Positions 35,282 through 43,624 of a stretch of DNA of 64,000 nucleotides are shown one piece after another. The first letter of the stretch is position 1, and each line of letters begins with the position of its first letter. The notes below the pieces were generated by a model. It was not told the origin of the DNA. It saw only the letters and a list, made by a program, of their open reading frames with translations, and searched no databases. This DNA comes from Deltaproteobacteria bacterium (lineage in GTDB: Bacteria; Myxococcota_A; Polyangia; Polyangiales; Polyangiaceae). Location: the NCBI GenBank assembly GCA_016218915.1, contig JACRCQ010000063.1, positions 1 to 64,000 on the forward strand, in the 5' to 3' direction. A program made the position numbers and the translations under genes.

Positions 35282-38029
35282 ATGCCGCTCGACATCATGT
35301 CCATTCCCCACGCGGGAAAACCCCAGGACTTCGTCGCGCTGCTCAAGGCAAACCTGGATGACGGCTTGACGAGCGATCAGGTCAAGCAGCGGCTCCAGGA
35401 GTACGGTCCCAACAAGCTTCCTGACCCGCCCAAGAAGAGCCGGCTGCTGCAGTTTCTCGAGCAGTTCATCAACCCCCTGGTCTTGACCCTGCTCGCCGCT
35501 GCCATCGTCGCTGTCGTCGTCGGCTTCTCCAACAGCACCGGAAGCGTGCTCAGCCGCTTCGGCGATGCCATCGCCATCCTCCTCATCGTCGTGCTCAACG
35601 CCCTGCTCGGCTACGTCCAGGAGCGACGTGCCGCTGCTGCGCTCGATGCTTTGCAGAAGATGACCGCGCCTTCGGCGCGTGTGCGTCGCGATGGCCAGAC
35701 CGTGGTCATCCCAGCAGCCGAGCTGGTGCCTGGCGACATCCTCGAGCTCGACACGGGTGACGCGATCCCCGCCGATGCCCGCTTGCTGCAGTCCATCAAC
35801 CTCGCCACCGAAGAGGCGATGCTGACCGGCGAGAGCACGGCTTCCAGCAAGGACGCAGAAGCAGTGGTCGACGAGGTGGCACCGATCGGGGACCGCGAGA
35901 CCATGGTCTTCATGGCCACCACGATCGTGCGCGGCAAAGGGCGCGCCCTGGTGGTCGCCACCGGTCCCAAGACCGAGCTCGGCCGCATCGGCGAGATGAT
36001 CAACAAGGCGGTCGACGAGAAGACGCCGCTCGAGCAGCGGCTCGAGAGCTTCGGCAAGCGAATCCTCTGGGGCTGCCTGGCCATCAGCGTGGTGCTCTTC
36101 GCCTGGGGCATGTTCCGGGGCGAGCGAAGCTGGAGCGAGCTGCTCCTGGAGGCCGTGAGCCTCGCCGTCGCAGCCATTCCCGAAGGGCTCCCGGCCATCA
36201 CCACGATCACGCTCGCGCTCGGCATGCAGCGCATGGCGAAGCACGGCGCCATCGTGCGCAAGCTGCCTGCCGTCGAGACCCTCGGCGCTGCGTCGATCAT
36301 CTGCACCGACAAGACCGGAACCCTCACCCAGAACGAGATGACCGTGCGCCAGTGCTGGGCCGGCGGTCAGCAGTACACCGTGCTCGGGCAAGGCTACGAT
36401 CCCCAGGGGAGCTTCGAGATCGACGGCAAGGCCGTGGATCCTGACGCGCTTCCTGCGCCCCTCGACTACCTGCTGGCCACCGCAGCGCTGTGCAACAACG
36501 CCTCCCTGGATCGCGATCCGGAGACCGGCGGCTGGCGCGTGATCGGCGACCCCACCGAAGGTGCGCTGCTCACCCTCTCGGCCAAAGCCGGACGCTCGCG
36601 CGAGCACATGGCCCTGTCGCAGCGGGTCGTGAGCGAAGTCCCGTTCGACTCCGATCGCAAGCGGATGACCGTGATCACGCTCGATCAGCACGGACGCCAG
36701 ATCGCGCACGTCAAGGGGAGCGTCGACGTCCTGCTGCCGCGCTGCGTGAAGTTCGCCGGGCTCCATGGCGTACGCCCGATCTCCAAGGAGGAGCGCGACG
36801 CGATCATGGCCGAAGCCGAGCGCATGAGCCGCCAGGCTCTGCGCGTGCTTGCCCTCGCCCGCCGCGTCAGCCCCGAAGGCGACCCCGAGGAGGAGCTCAC
36901 GTTCCTCGGCCTCGTAGGCATGATCGACCCGCCCCGCGTCGGCGTCAAAGAAGCCATCGCCACCTGCAAGAAGGCTGGCGTCCGCGCTGTGATGATCACA
37001 GGCGATCACAAGCTCACCGCTGTGGCGATCGCGCACGAGCTCGGGCTGTGGGACGACGACGACGAAGCGATCACCGGAGCGGAGCTGCAGACCATCTCGA
37101 CCGAGCAGCTGCGCGAGCGGCTGATGAAGGTGCGCGTGTTCGCCCGCACGACAGCCGAGCAGAAGCTCAGGATCGTCAAGGCCTACAAGGCGCTCGGCCA
37201 CGTGGTCGCCATGACCGGCGACGGCGTCAACGATGCTCCAGCGCTGCAGGAAGCGCACATCGGCGTGGCCATGGGGCGCGGCGGAACCGACGTGGCACGC
37301 CAGGCCGCGGACCTGGTCCTGGCAGACGACAACTTTGCGACGATCGTGGAGGCGGTGCGAGAAGGCCGCGCCATCTATCGCAACATCCAGAAGTTCATCT
37401 TCTTCCTGCTGTCGTCGAACATGGGCCTGTGCGTGGCCGTGTTCGTGCTCGCTTTCAAGGGGTGGCCGCCCCTGACCCCGCTGATGATCCTGTGGATCAA
37501 CCTGGTGACCAACGGCCTTCCCGCGCTTGCGCTCGGCGTGGATCCCCCGGATCCCAAGCAGATGAGCGAGCCGCCGCGCTCCTCCGGTCTCGGCCTGCTC
37601 GGCCACCGCGAGCTGTGGGGCATCCCCTTCGTGGGTGTGGTGATGGGCGGCATGGCCGTGCTGCTCTACATGCTCGTGCCCGAAGGTTCCCAGGAAGGGC
37701 TGCTGTTCGCACGCAACTGCGCCTTCACCCTGCTCGCCCTGTCTCCGCTCATGCACTCGTTCAGCTGCCGATCGTCGATCGGCTCGATCCTCGGCATGCG
37801 CCCGTTCTTCTCGCTGCCTCTCATCCTCGCAGTCGCCATCAGCACTGCCATCCACATGGTCGCGGTCCTGGTGCCCAGCCTGCAGCCGGTCTTCAAGACC
37901 CACTGGATGAGCGGCACCGAGTGGTCCCAGGTCCTGCTGCTGTCGGCCGTCATCATCCCCGCCATGGAGCTGATCAAGGCCGTCACGCGGATTCTGGAGC
38001 GGGCCAAGCCTCACACCCACGCACTCTGA
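35282..38029 (+). CDS. P-type Ca2+-ATPase (P2A-like)
   Basis: 915 residues from ATG 35282; a TTG at 35252 overlapping the PspA stop, preceded by GAAGGATGAAG, is an alternative and would add 10. Cation_ATPase_N (GLTSDQVKQRLQEYGPN), actuator TGES (182-185), transmembrane-4 PEGL (300-303, the Ca-binding motif), phosphorylation site DKTGT (343-347), hinge GDGVNDAPAL, and ten helices with the C-terminal NLVTNGLPALALGVDPPD. It exports Ca2+ or a similar cation. Position after PspA suggests joint envelope or ion homeostasis. Confidence 0.94.
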   Translation: MPLDIMSIPHAGKPQDFVALLKANLDDGLTSDQVKQRLQEYGPNKLPDPPKKSRLLQFLEQFINPLVLTLLAAAIVAVVVGFSNSTGSVLSRFGDAIAILLIVVLNALLGYVQERRAAAALDALQKMTAPSARVRRDGQTVVIPAAELVPGDILELDTGDAIPADARLLQSINLATEEAMLTGESTASSKDAEAVVDEVAPIGDRETMVFMATTIVRGKGRALVVATGPKTELGRIGEMINKAVDEKTPLEQRLESFGKRILWGCLAISVVLFAWGMFRGERSWSELLLEAVSLAVAAIPEGLPAITTITLALGMQRMAKHGAIVRKLPAVETLGAASIICTDKTGTLTQNEMTVRQCWAGGQQYTVLGQGYDPQGSFEIDGKAVDPDALPAPLDYLLATAALCNNASLDRDPETGGWRVIGDPTEGALLTLSAKAGRSREHMALSQRVVSEVPFDSDRKRMTVITLDQHGRQIAHVKGSVDVLLPRCVKFAGLHGVRPISKEERDAIMAEAERMSRQALRVLALARRVSPEGDPEEELTFLGLVGMIDPPRVGVKEAIATCKKAGVRAVMITGDHKLTAVAIAHELGLWDDDDEAITGAELQTISTEQLRERLMKVRVFARTTAEQKLRIVKAYKALGHVVAMTGDGVNDAPALQEAHIGVAMGRGGTDVARQAADLVLADDNFATIVEAVREGRAIYRNIQKFIFFLLSSNMGLCVAVFVLAFKGWPPLTPLMILWINLVTNGLPALALGVDPPDPKQMSEPPRSSGLGLLGHRELWGIPFVGVVMGGMAVLLYMLVPEGSQEGLLFARNCAFTLLALSPLMHSFSCRSSIGSILGMRPFFSLPLILAVAISTAIHMVAVLVPSLQPVFKTHWMSGTEWSQVLLLSAVIIPAMELIKAVTRILERAKPHTHAL

Positions 38030-38087
38030 TCGGCGCCGAGCCCGCGCCGTGGCGCTCGCGCGCCTCTTGGTCTAAAGTGGCGTCGCC

Positions 38088-40004
38088 ATGCGCGCGAACA
38101 ACTGGATCGCAGCCGCTTTCGTGTGTGCGGGCGCCCTGGGCTTCTGCTCCGAAGCTCTCGCCGCCGGTACCGAACTGCCCATGTATCTCGCCAAGCCCGG
38201 CGACATCAACGTCAACGGCGTCCTCAAGGAGTGGGGCAACCCCTTCACCCCCTTGAGCCAGACCGTCCAGGGATCGCCCGCTGGATGCAAGGTCGAAGGA
38301 GCGCTCGCCTACGACGACCAGTGGGTCTACATCGCAGGCGAGGTCACCGACAAATCCTTCGTGCGCACCGGCGCGTTCGGTCCCAACGAGGACCACGCCG
38401 TGGTCGTGCTCACGTTCCCGGACGAGCAGGGGCAATACCGCACGCTCTACGAGCTCGAGATCTACGCGGGCGTTCCCGGCAAGTCCGCAGGGCAGGTCAA
38501 GGCGCGCGGTCTGGGCGTGGTGTCCACCGCCACCCTGGTCGAGATGAAGACCAGCGATGGATACGACTTCGAGGTCAAGGTCCCCTGGAACCTGTTCCCG
38601 CCCGCGGCTCGCGTGCGCACAGGCATCCGCGGCGCGATGCTCTACTACAACGCCACGGGCGGCAGCATCTCCGGCGTGATCGGCACCGTGGACAAGACCA
38701 GCCCGGCCGCAAGCCTGCCGTGGATGCCCACCGCCTGCGAGCAAAGCCTCAAGAATGGGCTGCTTCGGGATCGCGGCATCACCACCCCGCCCCAGTTCGA
38801 CTTCAAGGCCGACGTCGCAGGCGATGCCATGAAGGAGAGCGTGCTCGTCTACGACCGCTACCTCGTCGTGCTCGGCCCCCACTACCGCAACGGCACCGAG
38901 TACTTCTACAGCGACCTGGAAGCTGACGCGAGCGCAGGCATGGTCCCCATGTTCGACGTCAAGGAAGTGACCAACGACGGCAAGGCCGAGATCGTCATGC
39001 GCAAGCGCGTCAACGTCGGCGCTGGCTGGCGTGAGCTCTTCGCCGTGCTCGGCTTTGACGCCCAAGGCTCGCCCAAGTCCATCTTCGAGCACGAGACCGG
39101 CTTGTCGTCGTCTGTCGGCACCATCCAGAACGACGTGCGCGTCAACGGTCGCTCGATCGTCTTCTCGCTTGGCACAGCCACTGGATACAACTCCGGCAAC
39201 TACCATGAGCCGACCGACACCGATCGCGCGCCGATGCTCCTGCCGTGGGGAGCGATCAAGTCGCAGACCTACGAGTGGAGCGGCAAGGAGTTCAAGCTGA
39301 TCGCGACCGAGAAGAAGGCCGCTGGCGACAATGCCACGCCGTCCGGGCCGCCTGCGCCTCCTGCTCCACGCCCTCCAAGCCAGGAAGAGCTGCTCGACCA
39401 GGTGTTCAACCTGTACAAGAGCGAGCGGAAGATTCCAGCAGGCATCGCGCCCCGCTTCGACTTCGTGACCAATGTTGCAGAAGATGAACGCACCGAGCGG
39501 GTGCTCGCCCACGACCGGGACATCGTGGTGTTCGGCAAGGGCTTCAAGGAAGGGCGCGGGTACGTCTACGTCACCTTGACCGCGTTCCAGGAAGCCAAGG
39601 ACATCATCGACATGACGGCTCGCGACATGACCGGCGACGGGCTGGCTGACATCATCGTGCGGGGCGTACAAACGACCAAGGCACCCGAAGAGATGGGCGC
39701 CGGGGATCTCGTTCGCGAGGTCCTCTTCATCTACACCGTGTCGCCCCAGGGCATTGCCCGCGTGTTCGCCGCTGAGACTGCGCTGTCGCTCGGAGACAAG
39801 CGCATGCAGGGCATCATCGCGTTTCTGGCCGGGAAATCGGGGCTCGACATCGAGATCCGTCCAGGCAGGTCCGTGGGTTGGGACAGGAGTACCTGGCCCT
39901 ACAAGCAGGACACCGAGTCGGTCAGCGGGCTCGAGCCGCTGCTCTTGCCGTGGACGACCCAGCCGGTCCGGTACCGCTTCGGCGGCGATCGCTACTCACG
40001 CTAG
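38088..40004 (+). CDS. Secreted protein with CBM9-like domain
   Basis: 638 residues. Sec signal peptide (MRANNWIAAAFVCAGALGFC, then SEALAAG). Residues ~28-205 resemble a CBM9-like beta-sandwich (INVNGVLKEWGN, YDDQWVYIAGEVTDKSFV, YDFEVKVPWNLF). Two similar beta-rich modules follow (AD-VAGDAMKESVLVYDRYLV and TNVAEDERTERVLAHDRDIV), each preceding an FG-GAP-like segment (DVKEVTNDGKAEIVMR; DMTARDMTGDGLADIIVR). A Pro-rich hinge lies at ~420. It is probably periplasmic or outer-surface carbohydrate binding. Confidence 0.8.
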   Translation: MRANNWIAAAFVCAGALGFCSEALAAGTELPMYLAKPGDINVNGVLKEWGNPFTPLSQTVQGSPAGCKVEGALAYDDQWVYIAGEVTDKSFVRTGAFGPNEDHAVVVLTFPDEQGQYRTLYELEIYAGVPGKSAGQVKARGLGVVSTATLVEMKTSDGYDFEVKVPWNLFPPAARVRTGIRGAMLYYNATGGSISGVIGTVDKTSPAASLPWMPTACEQSLKNGLLRDRGITTPPQFDFKADVAGDAMKESVLVYDRYLVVLGPHYRNGTEYFYSDLEADASAGMVPMFDVKEVTNDGKAEIVMRKRVNVGAGWRELFAVLGFDAQGSPKSIFEHETGLSSSVGTIQNDVRVNGRSIVFSLGTATGYNSGNYHEPTDTDRAPMLLPWGAIKSQTYEWSGKEFKLIATEKKAAGDNATPSGPPAPPAPRPPSQEELLDQVFNLYKSERKIPAGIAPRFDFVTNVAEDERTERVLAHDRDIVVFGKGFKEGRGYVYVTLTAFQEAKDIIDMTARDMTGDGLADIIVRGVQTTKAPEEMGAGDLVREVLFIYTVSPQGIARVFAAETALSLGDKRMQGIIAFLAGKSGLDIEIRPGRSVGWDRSTWPYKQDTESVSGLEPLLLPWTTQPVRYRFGGDRYSR

Positions 40005-40037
40005 ATCAACGTCGCCCCTCGCCCACGAGCTGGTTTC

Positions 40038-40877
40038 GTGCCACCATGGAAAGCCGTGGGTCGGCCCGCACTTCGCCCTGTGGCGCCCGAAGAGGAAGCG
40101 CTGCTTGACACCGCCGAGGTGCCTGCGGCGGTCGTGTGCGCCATCTGCGGCAGCCCTGACTGCCTCGGTTGCTCTGTCGAAGAAGAGCACACGCTCCCAT
40201 CCGGCGTGATCGCCATCATCCCGTGGGAGCGTCCCATGGGCTCGAGCTGGACGCGGCTCTGGGCCACGGCATCGGCTTCCACCCTGCGCGCTGAATCGTT
40301 CTTCGGCCCGATCCCCAAGGGCGAGTACGCCTCGGCATTGCGCTTCTCGGTCGTCTGCGAGCTGATGGCGGTCAGCTCCGTGGCGCTTGCGATCAGCGCC
40401 GGCGTGTTCGCCATTGCTCCCACGATGTCGATCGCATTGCTGCGCGACCCGCACACGCGGGGGCTCGTGCTGCGCCTGGTCATGCTCGGCGTGCCCGCAT
40501 TTGCAGCGCTGCTGGTCGTTGCGCACGTCGTCTACGGCTGGGCCATGGATCGGGGAGCTGTGCGCGCCGGAGCACGGCCCCACCGCGTGCAGGCGCTGCG
40601 CTTCGGCATGTACGGCACAGGTCTCGACCTGATGACCTCGCCGATCGGCATGGCCTACACGCTCCTGTCGCAGGGCCCGCGCGCCATGCTCAACCTCCTG
40701 CCCGCTGCGTTCGAAGTCCCTTCCATCGCTTGCCGCGCGCTGCTCAGGCGCGTGTATCACCTCGCGGACGAGCCTGCTGCGAAGGCGCGCAGATACGGCG
40801 GGATCCTGATCGCGATCCTCGGTCTCGCGATGGTGATCGCAGTGATGACCCTGCTCGCGATCGCGATGTTCGTGTGA
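40038..40877 (+). CDS. Integral membrane protein with Cys cluster (Yip1-like)
   Basis: 279 residues from GTG 40038. A cytoplasmic N terminus holds a Cys cluster (CAICGSPDCLGC, ~34-45) that could bind zinc. Five or so membrane helices follow (LMAVSSVALAISAGVFAIA; VMLGVPAFAALLVVAHVVYG; a final IAILGLAMVIAVMTLLAIAM), in an arrangement reminiscent of Yip1-domain proteins. Function unknown. It follows the secreted protein by 33 bp on the same strand. Confidence 0.65.
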   Translation: MPPWKAVGRPALRPVAPEEEALLDTAEVPAAVVCAICGSPDCLGCSVEEEHTLPSGVIAIIPWERPMGSSWTRLWATASASTLRAESFFGPIPKGEYASALRFSVVCELMAVSSVALAISAGVFAIAPTMSIALLRDPHTRGLVLRLVMLGVPAFAALLVVAHVVYGWAMDRGAVRAGARPHRVQALRFGMYGTGLDLMTSPIGMAYTLLSQGPRAMLNLLPAAFEVPSIACRALLRRVYHLADEPAAKARRYGGILIAILGLAMVIAVMTLLAIAMFV

Positions 40878-40889
40878 CGCGCCCCTCGG

Positions 40890-41462
40890 CTACTCGGAGC
40901 CGATCGTGAAGACCGAGTCCGATGGCGCTGCGCTGTGGCATCCCGCGCAGTCCGGCAGCGCACCTGATCGCAGCACAGTGCCGTCCGGCTCTGCGACCGC
41001 GTAGCACCACTCGACGTGGCTCGGATCCCGCGTCGCAGCGCGACGCTCCATGGCGAGCACCGGACCCGGGGCGTCGTCGGCAGCGCGCTTGTGCTCTGCG
41101 ACCCACAACGCGCCCGCAGCGGAGCGAGAGCGCACGCCGATCGCGTTGACACGGACCGACGCGCTGTACTGTCCACCCGCATGTCCGAGCGAGACGAAGC
41201 CGCTTCGCACCGTGTGCAGGGCGGCGCGCGCGTCAGGAGCCAGCGACGACAACGCGGGCGACGAGCAGTCGATCGAGGATGCGCTCGATGAAGCAGCGGG
41301 CCCGGAGCCAGAGCCAGAGGGTGGCGCGTCAGCGCGGGGCAACGCATCGGGGCCAGGGCGCCAGCCCGAAGTCGAGCTGCCGTGGCTGCGCGGGGAAAAC
41401 ACGCATCCGGCTGCGACCGCGCACGCTGCGACAACGAAGATCGCGCAGCGGCTGACGCTCAG
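40890..41462 (-). CDS. Cytochrome P460-like lipoprotein
   Basis: About 190 residues. The only ordinary start, GTG at 41402, would cut off a clear lipoprotein signal (CAIFVVAACAVAAGC) that sits upstream in frame. The first codon that keeps it is CTG at 41462, overlapping the stop of the upstream gene, so reinitiation at a non-standard start is likely. After a Ser/Pro linker comes a small domain ending WCYAVAEPDGTVLRSGALPD, then CAGCHSAAPSDSVF. This CxxCH haem-c site and its context resemble cytochrome P460. Role probably redox in the periplasm. Confidence 0.6.
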   Translation of the reverse strand: MSVSRCAIFVVAACAVAAGCVFSPRSHGSSTSGWRPGPDALPRADAPPSGSGSGPAASSSASSIDCSSPALSSLAPDARAALHTVRSGFVSLGHAGGQYSASVRVNAIGVRSRSAAGALWVAEHKRAADDAPGPVLAMERRAATRDPSHVEWCYAVAEPDGTVLRSGALPDCAGCHSAAPSDSVFTIGSE

Positions 41463-42556
41463 AACATGGCTCCCACGGAGAAGGCCATGGTGTACTGCTT
41501 GGGCACGCCCTTCAGGTCGCGATCATTGTTGTTCGCGGCGGACGAGTCGAGCAGGTCGGTGATGTAGTGCACGCCGAAGAACACCATCTCGTAGCGGTAG
41601 TTGCCGCCGACGATGAGGCGCTGCCGACGCAGCCGTACGGCGTCGAACACGAACGTGTTGTTGTAGTCGAGCGGAGAGCCGCCATTGCACACCGGCTGGC
41701 CGTCGTAGGGACGGTTTGGAAGCGGCGTGCCGGGCGTTCCGGGAACGTTCGGGCCGACGTAGCCGCACTGACGGTTGGGGTCGGTGGAGGGCGTGGTGTC
41801 GATCAGCCCTGAGTCGCCGAAGATCCAGACCATCTGCCAGCCGGCGTACGGCGTGAAGACCGACGAATCGGCAATGGTGAACGGCTTGGAGAGCTTGACG
41901 TCCAGGCCGACGGTCGTCAGCTGCATCTGGGGCGTGCCGGTGATCGTGCGAACGCCGCCGCCGACCGAGAGGTCGGGGAGCACGCCCATGACGCCGCGTC
42001 GGAAGCCTTCGAGCAGCGACAGGCTCACGTCAGCTCCGATGATCATGAAGCTGGTGTGGGACATGTACCCGAGCAGGCCTGCGATCTCGAGGCCCATCGG
42101 GAAGCCCTTGCGCATCTTCGCGTAGTAGACCTGCGCGAATTGATCCGGGCTGTTGTTGCGGATGCTCGCCTTGTTCGTGTTCGGATCGGTCGAGCCACGC
42201 GTACCGTTCACCAGGTAGTCGGCGTCCTTGTCCATCGAGGTGTAGGAACCCTCGATGCTGATCTCGTAGCCGCCGTAGCCGGTGGTTCGCGCGGAGTGCA
42301 GCGCGAGCGGTGCAAGCGCGAAACCGTACTGGTTGACCAGGCGCTTGAAAGCGACGTCATCCGGCTGGCATTCGCCAGCCATCTGGTTCCAAGCGCCGAC
42401 GTTGGACAAGCCGCCGGATGTGGGCAGCTGGTGGCAGGCCGGATTGCGCACGAGCCGCTCGAGCGCCGGGTCCATGGGCTCGGCCTGTGCTTCGGTCTGG
42501 ATGGCGATCAGCGACAGCGCAACGGTCGCGGACGCGAGCAAGCCTCGTGCACGCAT
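41459..42556 (-). CDS. Outer-membrane beta-barrel protein
   Basis: 365 residues. Sec signal peptide (ALSLIAIQTEAQAEP). The mature protein alternates amphipathic strands (YGGYEISIEGSYTSM; GLEIAGLLGYMSHTSFMIIG; VGLDVKLSKPFTIADSSVFT) and ends in Phe (FSVGAMF), the BAM recognition feature. A Pro/Gly/Asn-rich loop near residue 265-300 would be extracellular. It is probably a channel or structural porin-like protein; ligand unknown. Confidence 0.8.
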   Translation of the reverse strand: MRARGLLASATVALSLIAIQTEAQAEPMDPALERLVRNPACHQLPTSGGLSNVGAWNQMAGECQPDDVAFKRLVNQYGFALAPLALHSARTTGYGGYEISIEGSYTSMDKDADYLVNGTRGSTDPNTNKASIRNNSPDQFAQVYYAKMRKGFPMGLEIAGLLGYMSHTSFMIIGADVSLSLLEGFRRGVMGVLPDLSVGGGVRTITGTPQMQLTTVGLDVKLSKPFTIADSSVFTPYAGWQMVWIFGDSGLIDTTPSTDPNRQCGYVGPNVPGTPGTPLPNRPYDGQPVCNGGSPLDYNNTFVFDAVRLRRQRLIVGGNYRYEMVFFGVHYITDLLDSSAANNNDRDLKGVPKQYTMAFSVGAMF

Positions 42557-42696
42557 TCGTTTCTCCAGCGTCGGAGGCTACTTTCTCGGCGCGGGTTGCG
42601 TCAAGCGAGCTTTTCCCCCAATCGGAACGAGGAGCGGCTCGCCTTGGGGCGGGCAACGCTGGCTTGGGGCGTCCGGAGGGGCTAGAACCGGGCGCG

Positions 42697-43215
42697 ATGG
42701 CCCCAACGAGCGGAGGCAGGCTCCGCAGCCGGCCCCTGGCACCCCCGCTGCAGGTGGTGCTGGTCGAGCCGGAAATCCCGCAAAACACAGGCAACATTGC
42801 CAGAATGTGCGCGGCTACGCTCTCTCCGCTGCATCTGGTGGGGCCCCTGGGCTTCCGCATCGATGAAAAGGCTGTTCGGCGGGCAGGGCTGGACTACTGG
42901 CATCTCGTGCAAGTGCATCGGCACGTGTCCATCGAGCATTTCCGCCACGCCTCCCCAGCCTCCCGGCTCGTCTTTTTTTCGGCCAAGGCCCACCGAAGCT
43001 ACTTGCAGGTCCAGTACCAGGCCGGCGACGCGCTGGTGTTCGGACGAGAGAGCGTGGGGCTGCCCGAGGAGCTGGTCGATGCCCACCAGGAGGACGTCTA
43101 CGGGATCCCGACGCTGGGAGCGGTGCGGTCGCTCAACCTGGCGAACGCAGTGGGGATCGTTCTGTACGAGGCGCTTCGTCAGCTTGGGGCACTCGACGAG
43201 ACCTTCGTGGGGTGA
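42697..43215 (+). CDS. trmL: tRNA (cytidine(34)-2'-O)-methyltransferase
   Basis: 172 residues, SPOUT fold: VVLVEPEIPQNTGNIARMC, HLVGPLGFRIDEKAVRRAGLDYW, the trefoil-knot blocks LVFGRESVGLP and LNLANAVGIVLYEALRQ. These match TrmL, which methylates the wobble base ribose of tRNA-Leu isoacceptors. Length is normal, with a ~15-residue N-terminal extension. It lies close to the tRNA-Arg gene, but there is no reason to link them. Confidence 0.92.
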   Translation: MAPTSGGRLRSRPLAPPLQVVLVEPEIPQNTGNIARMCAATLSPLHLVGPLGFRIDEKAVRRAGLDYWHLVQVHRHVSIEHFRHASPASRLVFFSAKAHRSYLQVQYQAGDALVFGRESVGLPEELVDAHQEDVYGIPTLGAVRSLNLANAVGIVLYEALRQLGALDETFVG

Positions 43216-43262
43216 GCAGGGAGCGAGGCGGAACCGGGGCGGCGGGCGACAAAAAGACCAAC

Positions 43263-43302
43263 GCGCGTCAACGGGGCCGCGATGATTCGTCCGTTGGCGC
43301 GC
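43263..43302 (+). terminator. Possible trmL terminator hairpin
   Basis: Twelve-pair stem (GCGCGTCAACGG / CCGTTGGCGCGC, with one G-U) and a 16-base loop ~48 bp after the trmL stop. No U-tract. Confidence 0.35.
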
Positions 43303-43490
43303 GCGTGTCTCTTCTTGCTGTTCAGGGAGGAGGCTACGAGATGCTGTGGCTGCGGGCTCCTTCTTCTGGGGCGGCATCGCGGTGCCGCTACCTGCTTCGC
43401 TTCGTCCTTCGCCCGTTAAAACCACCACGAGGCGGATCTGTTCCCGGCGGGGATCTTTTTTGAGATCGAGCGTTTTGGGTGCGTACGGTC

Positions 43491-43519
43491 TTGCCGGACC
43501 TGGGCTGGGAGGCTAGTTT
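43491..43519 (+). promoter_or_regulatory. Candidate promoter of tRNA-Arg
   Basis: TTGCCG and TAGTTT separated by exactly 17 bp, ending 31 bp before the tRNA. This resembles a sigma-70 housekeeping promoter. A GC-rich run (GCGCCGCGGACCGTTGGGTC) that could act as a discriminator follows. Confidence 0.4.
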
Positions 43520-43550
43520 CTGTGCGCCGCGGACCGTTGGGTCCGGGCGA

Positions 43551-43624
43551 GCGCCACTAGCTCAGCTGGATAGAGCGTCGGCCTCCGGAGCCGAAGGCCA
43601 GTGGTTCGAATCCACTGTGGCGCG
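43551..43624 (+). tRNA. tRNA-Arg (anticodon CCG)
   Basis: Complete cloverleaf: acceptor GCGCCAC/GTGGCGC, D stem GCTC/GAGC, anticodon stem TCGGC/GCCGA with loop CTCCGGA (anticodon CCG at 43585-43587), T arm AGTGG-TTCGAAT-CCACT, discriminator G. CCA is not encoded. Its 3' half is the integration site of the island to the right. Confidence 0.95.
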
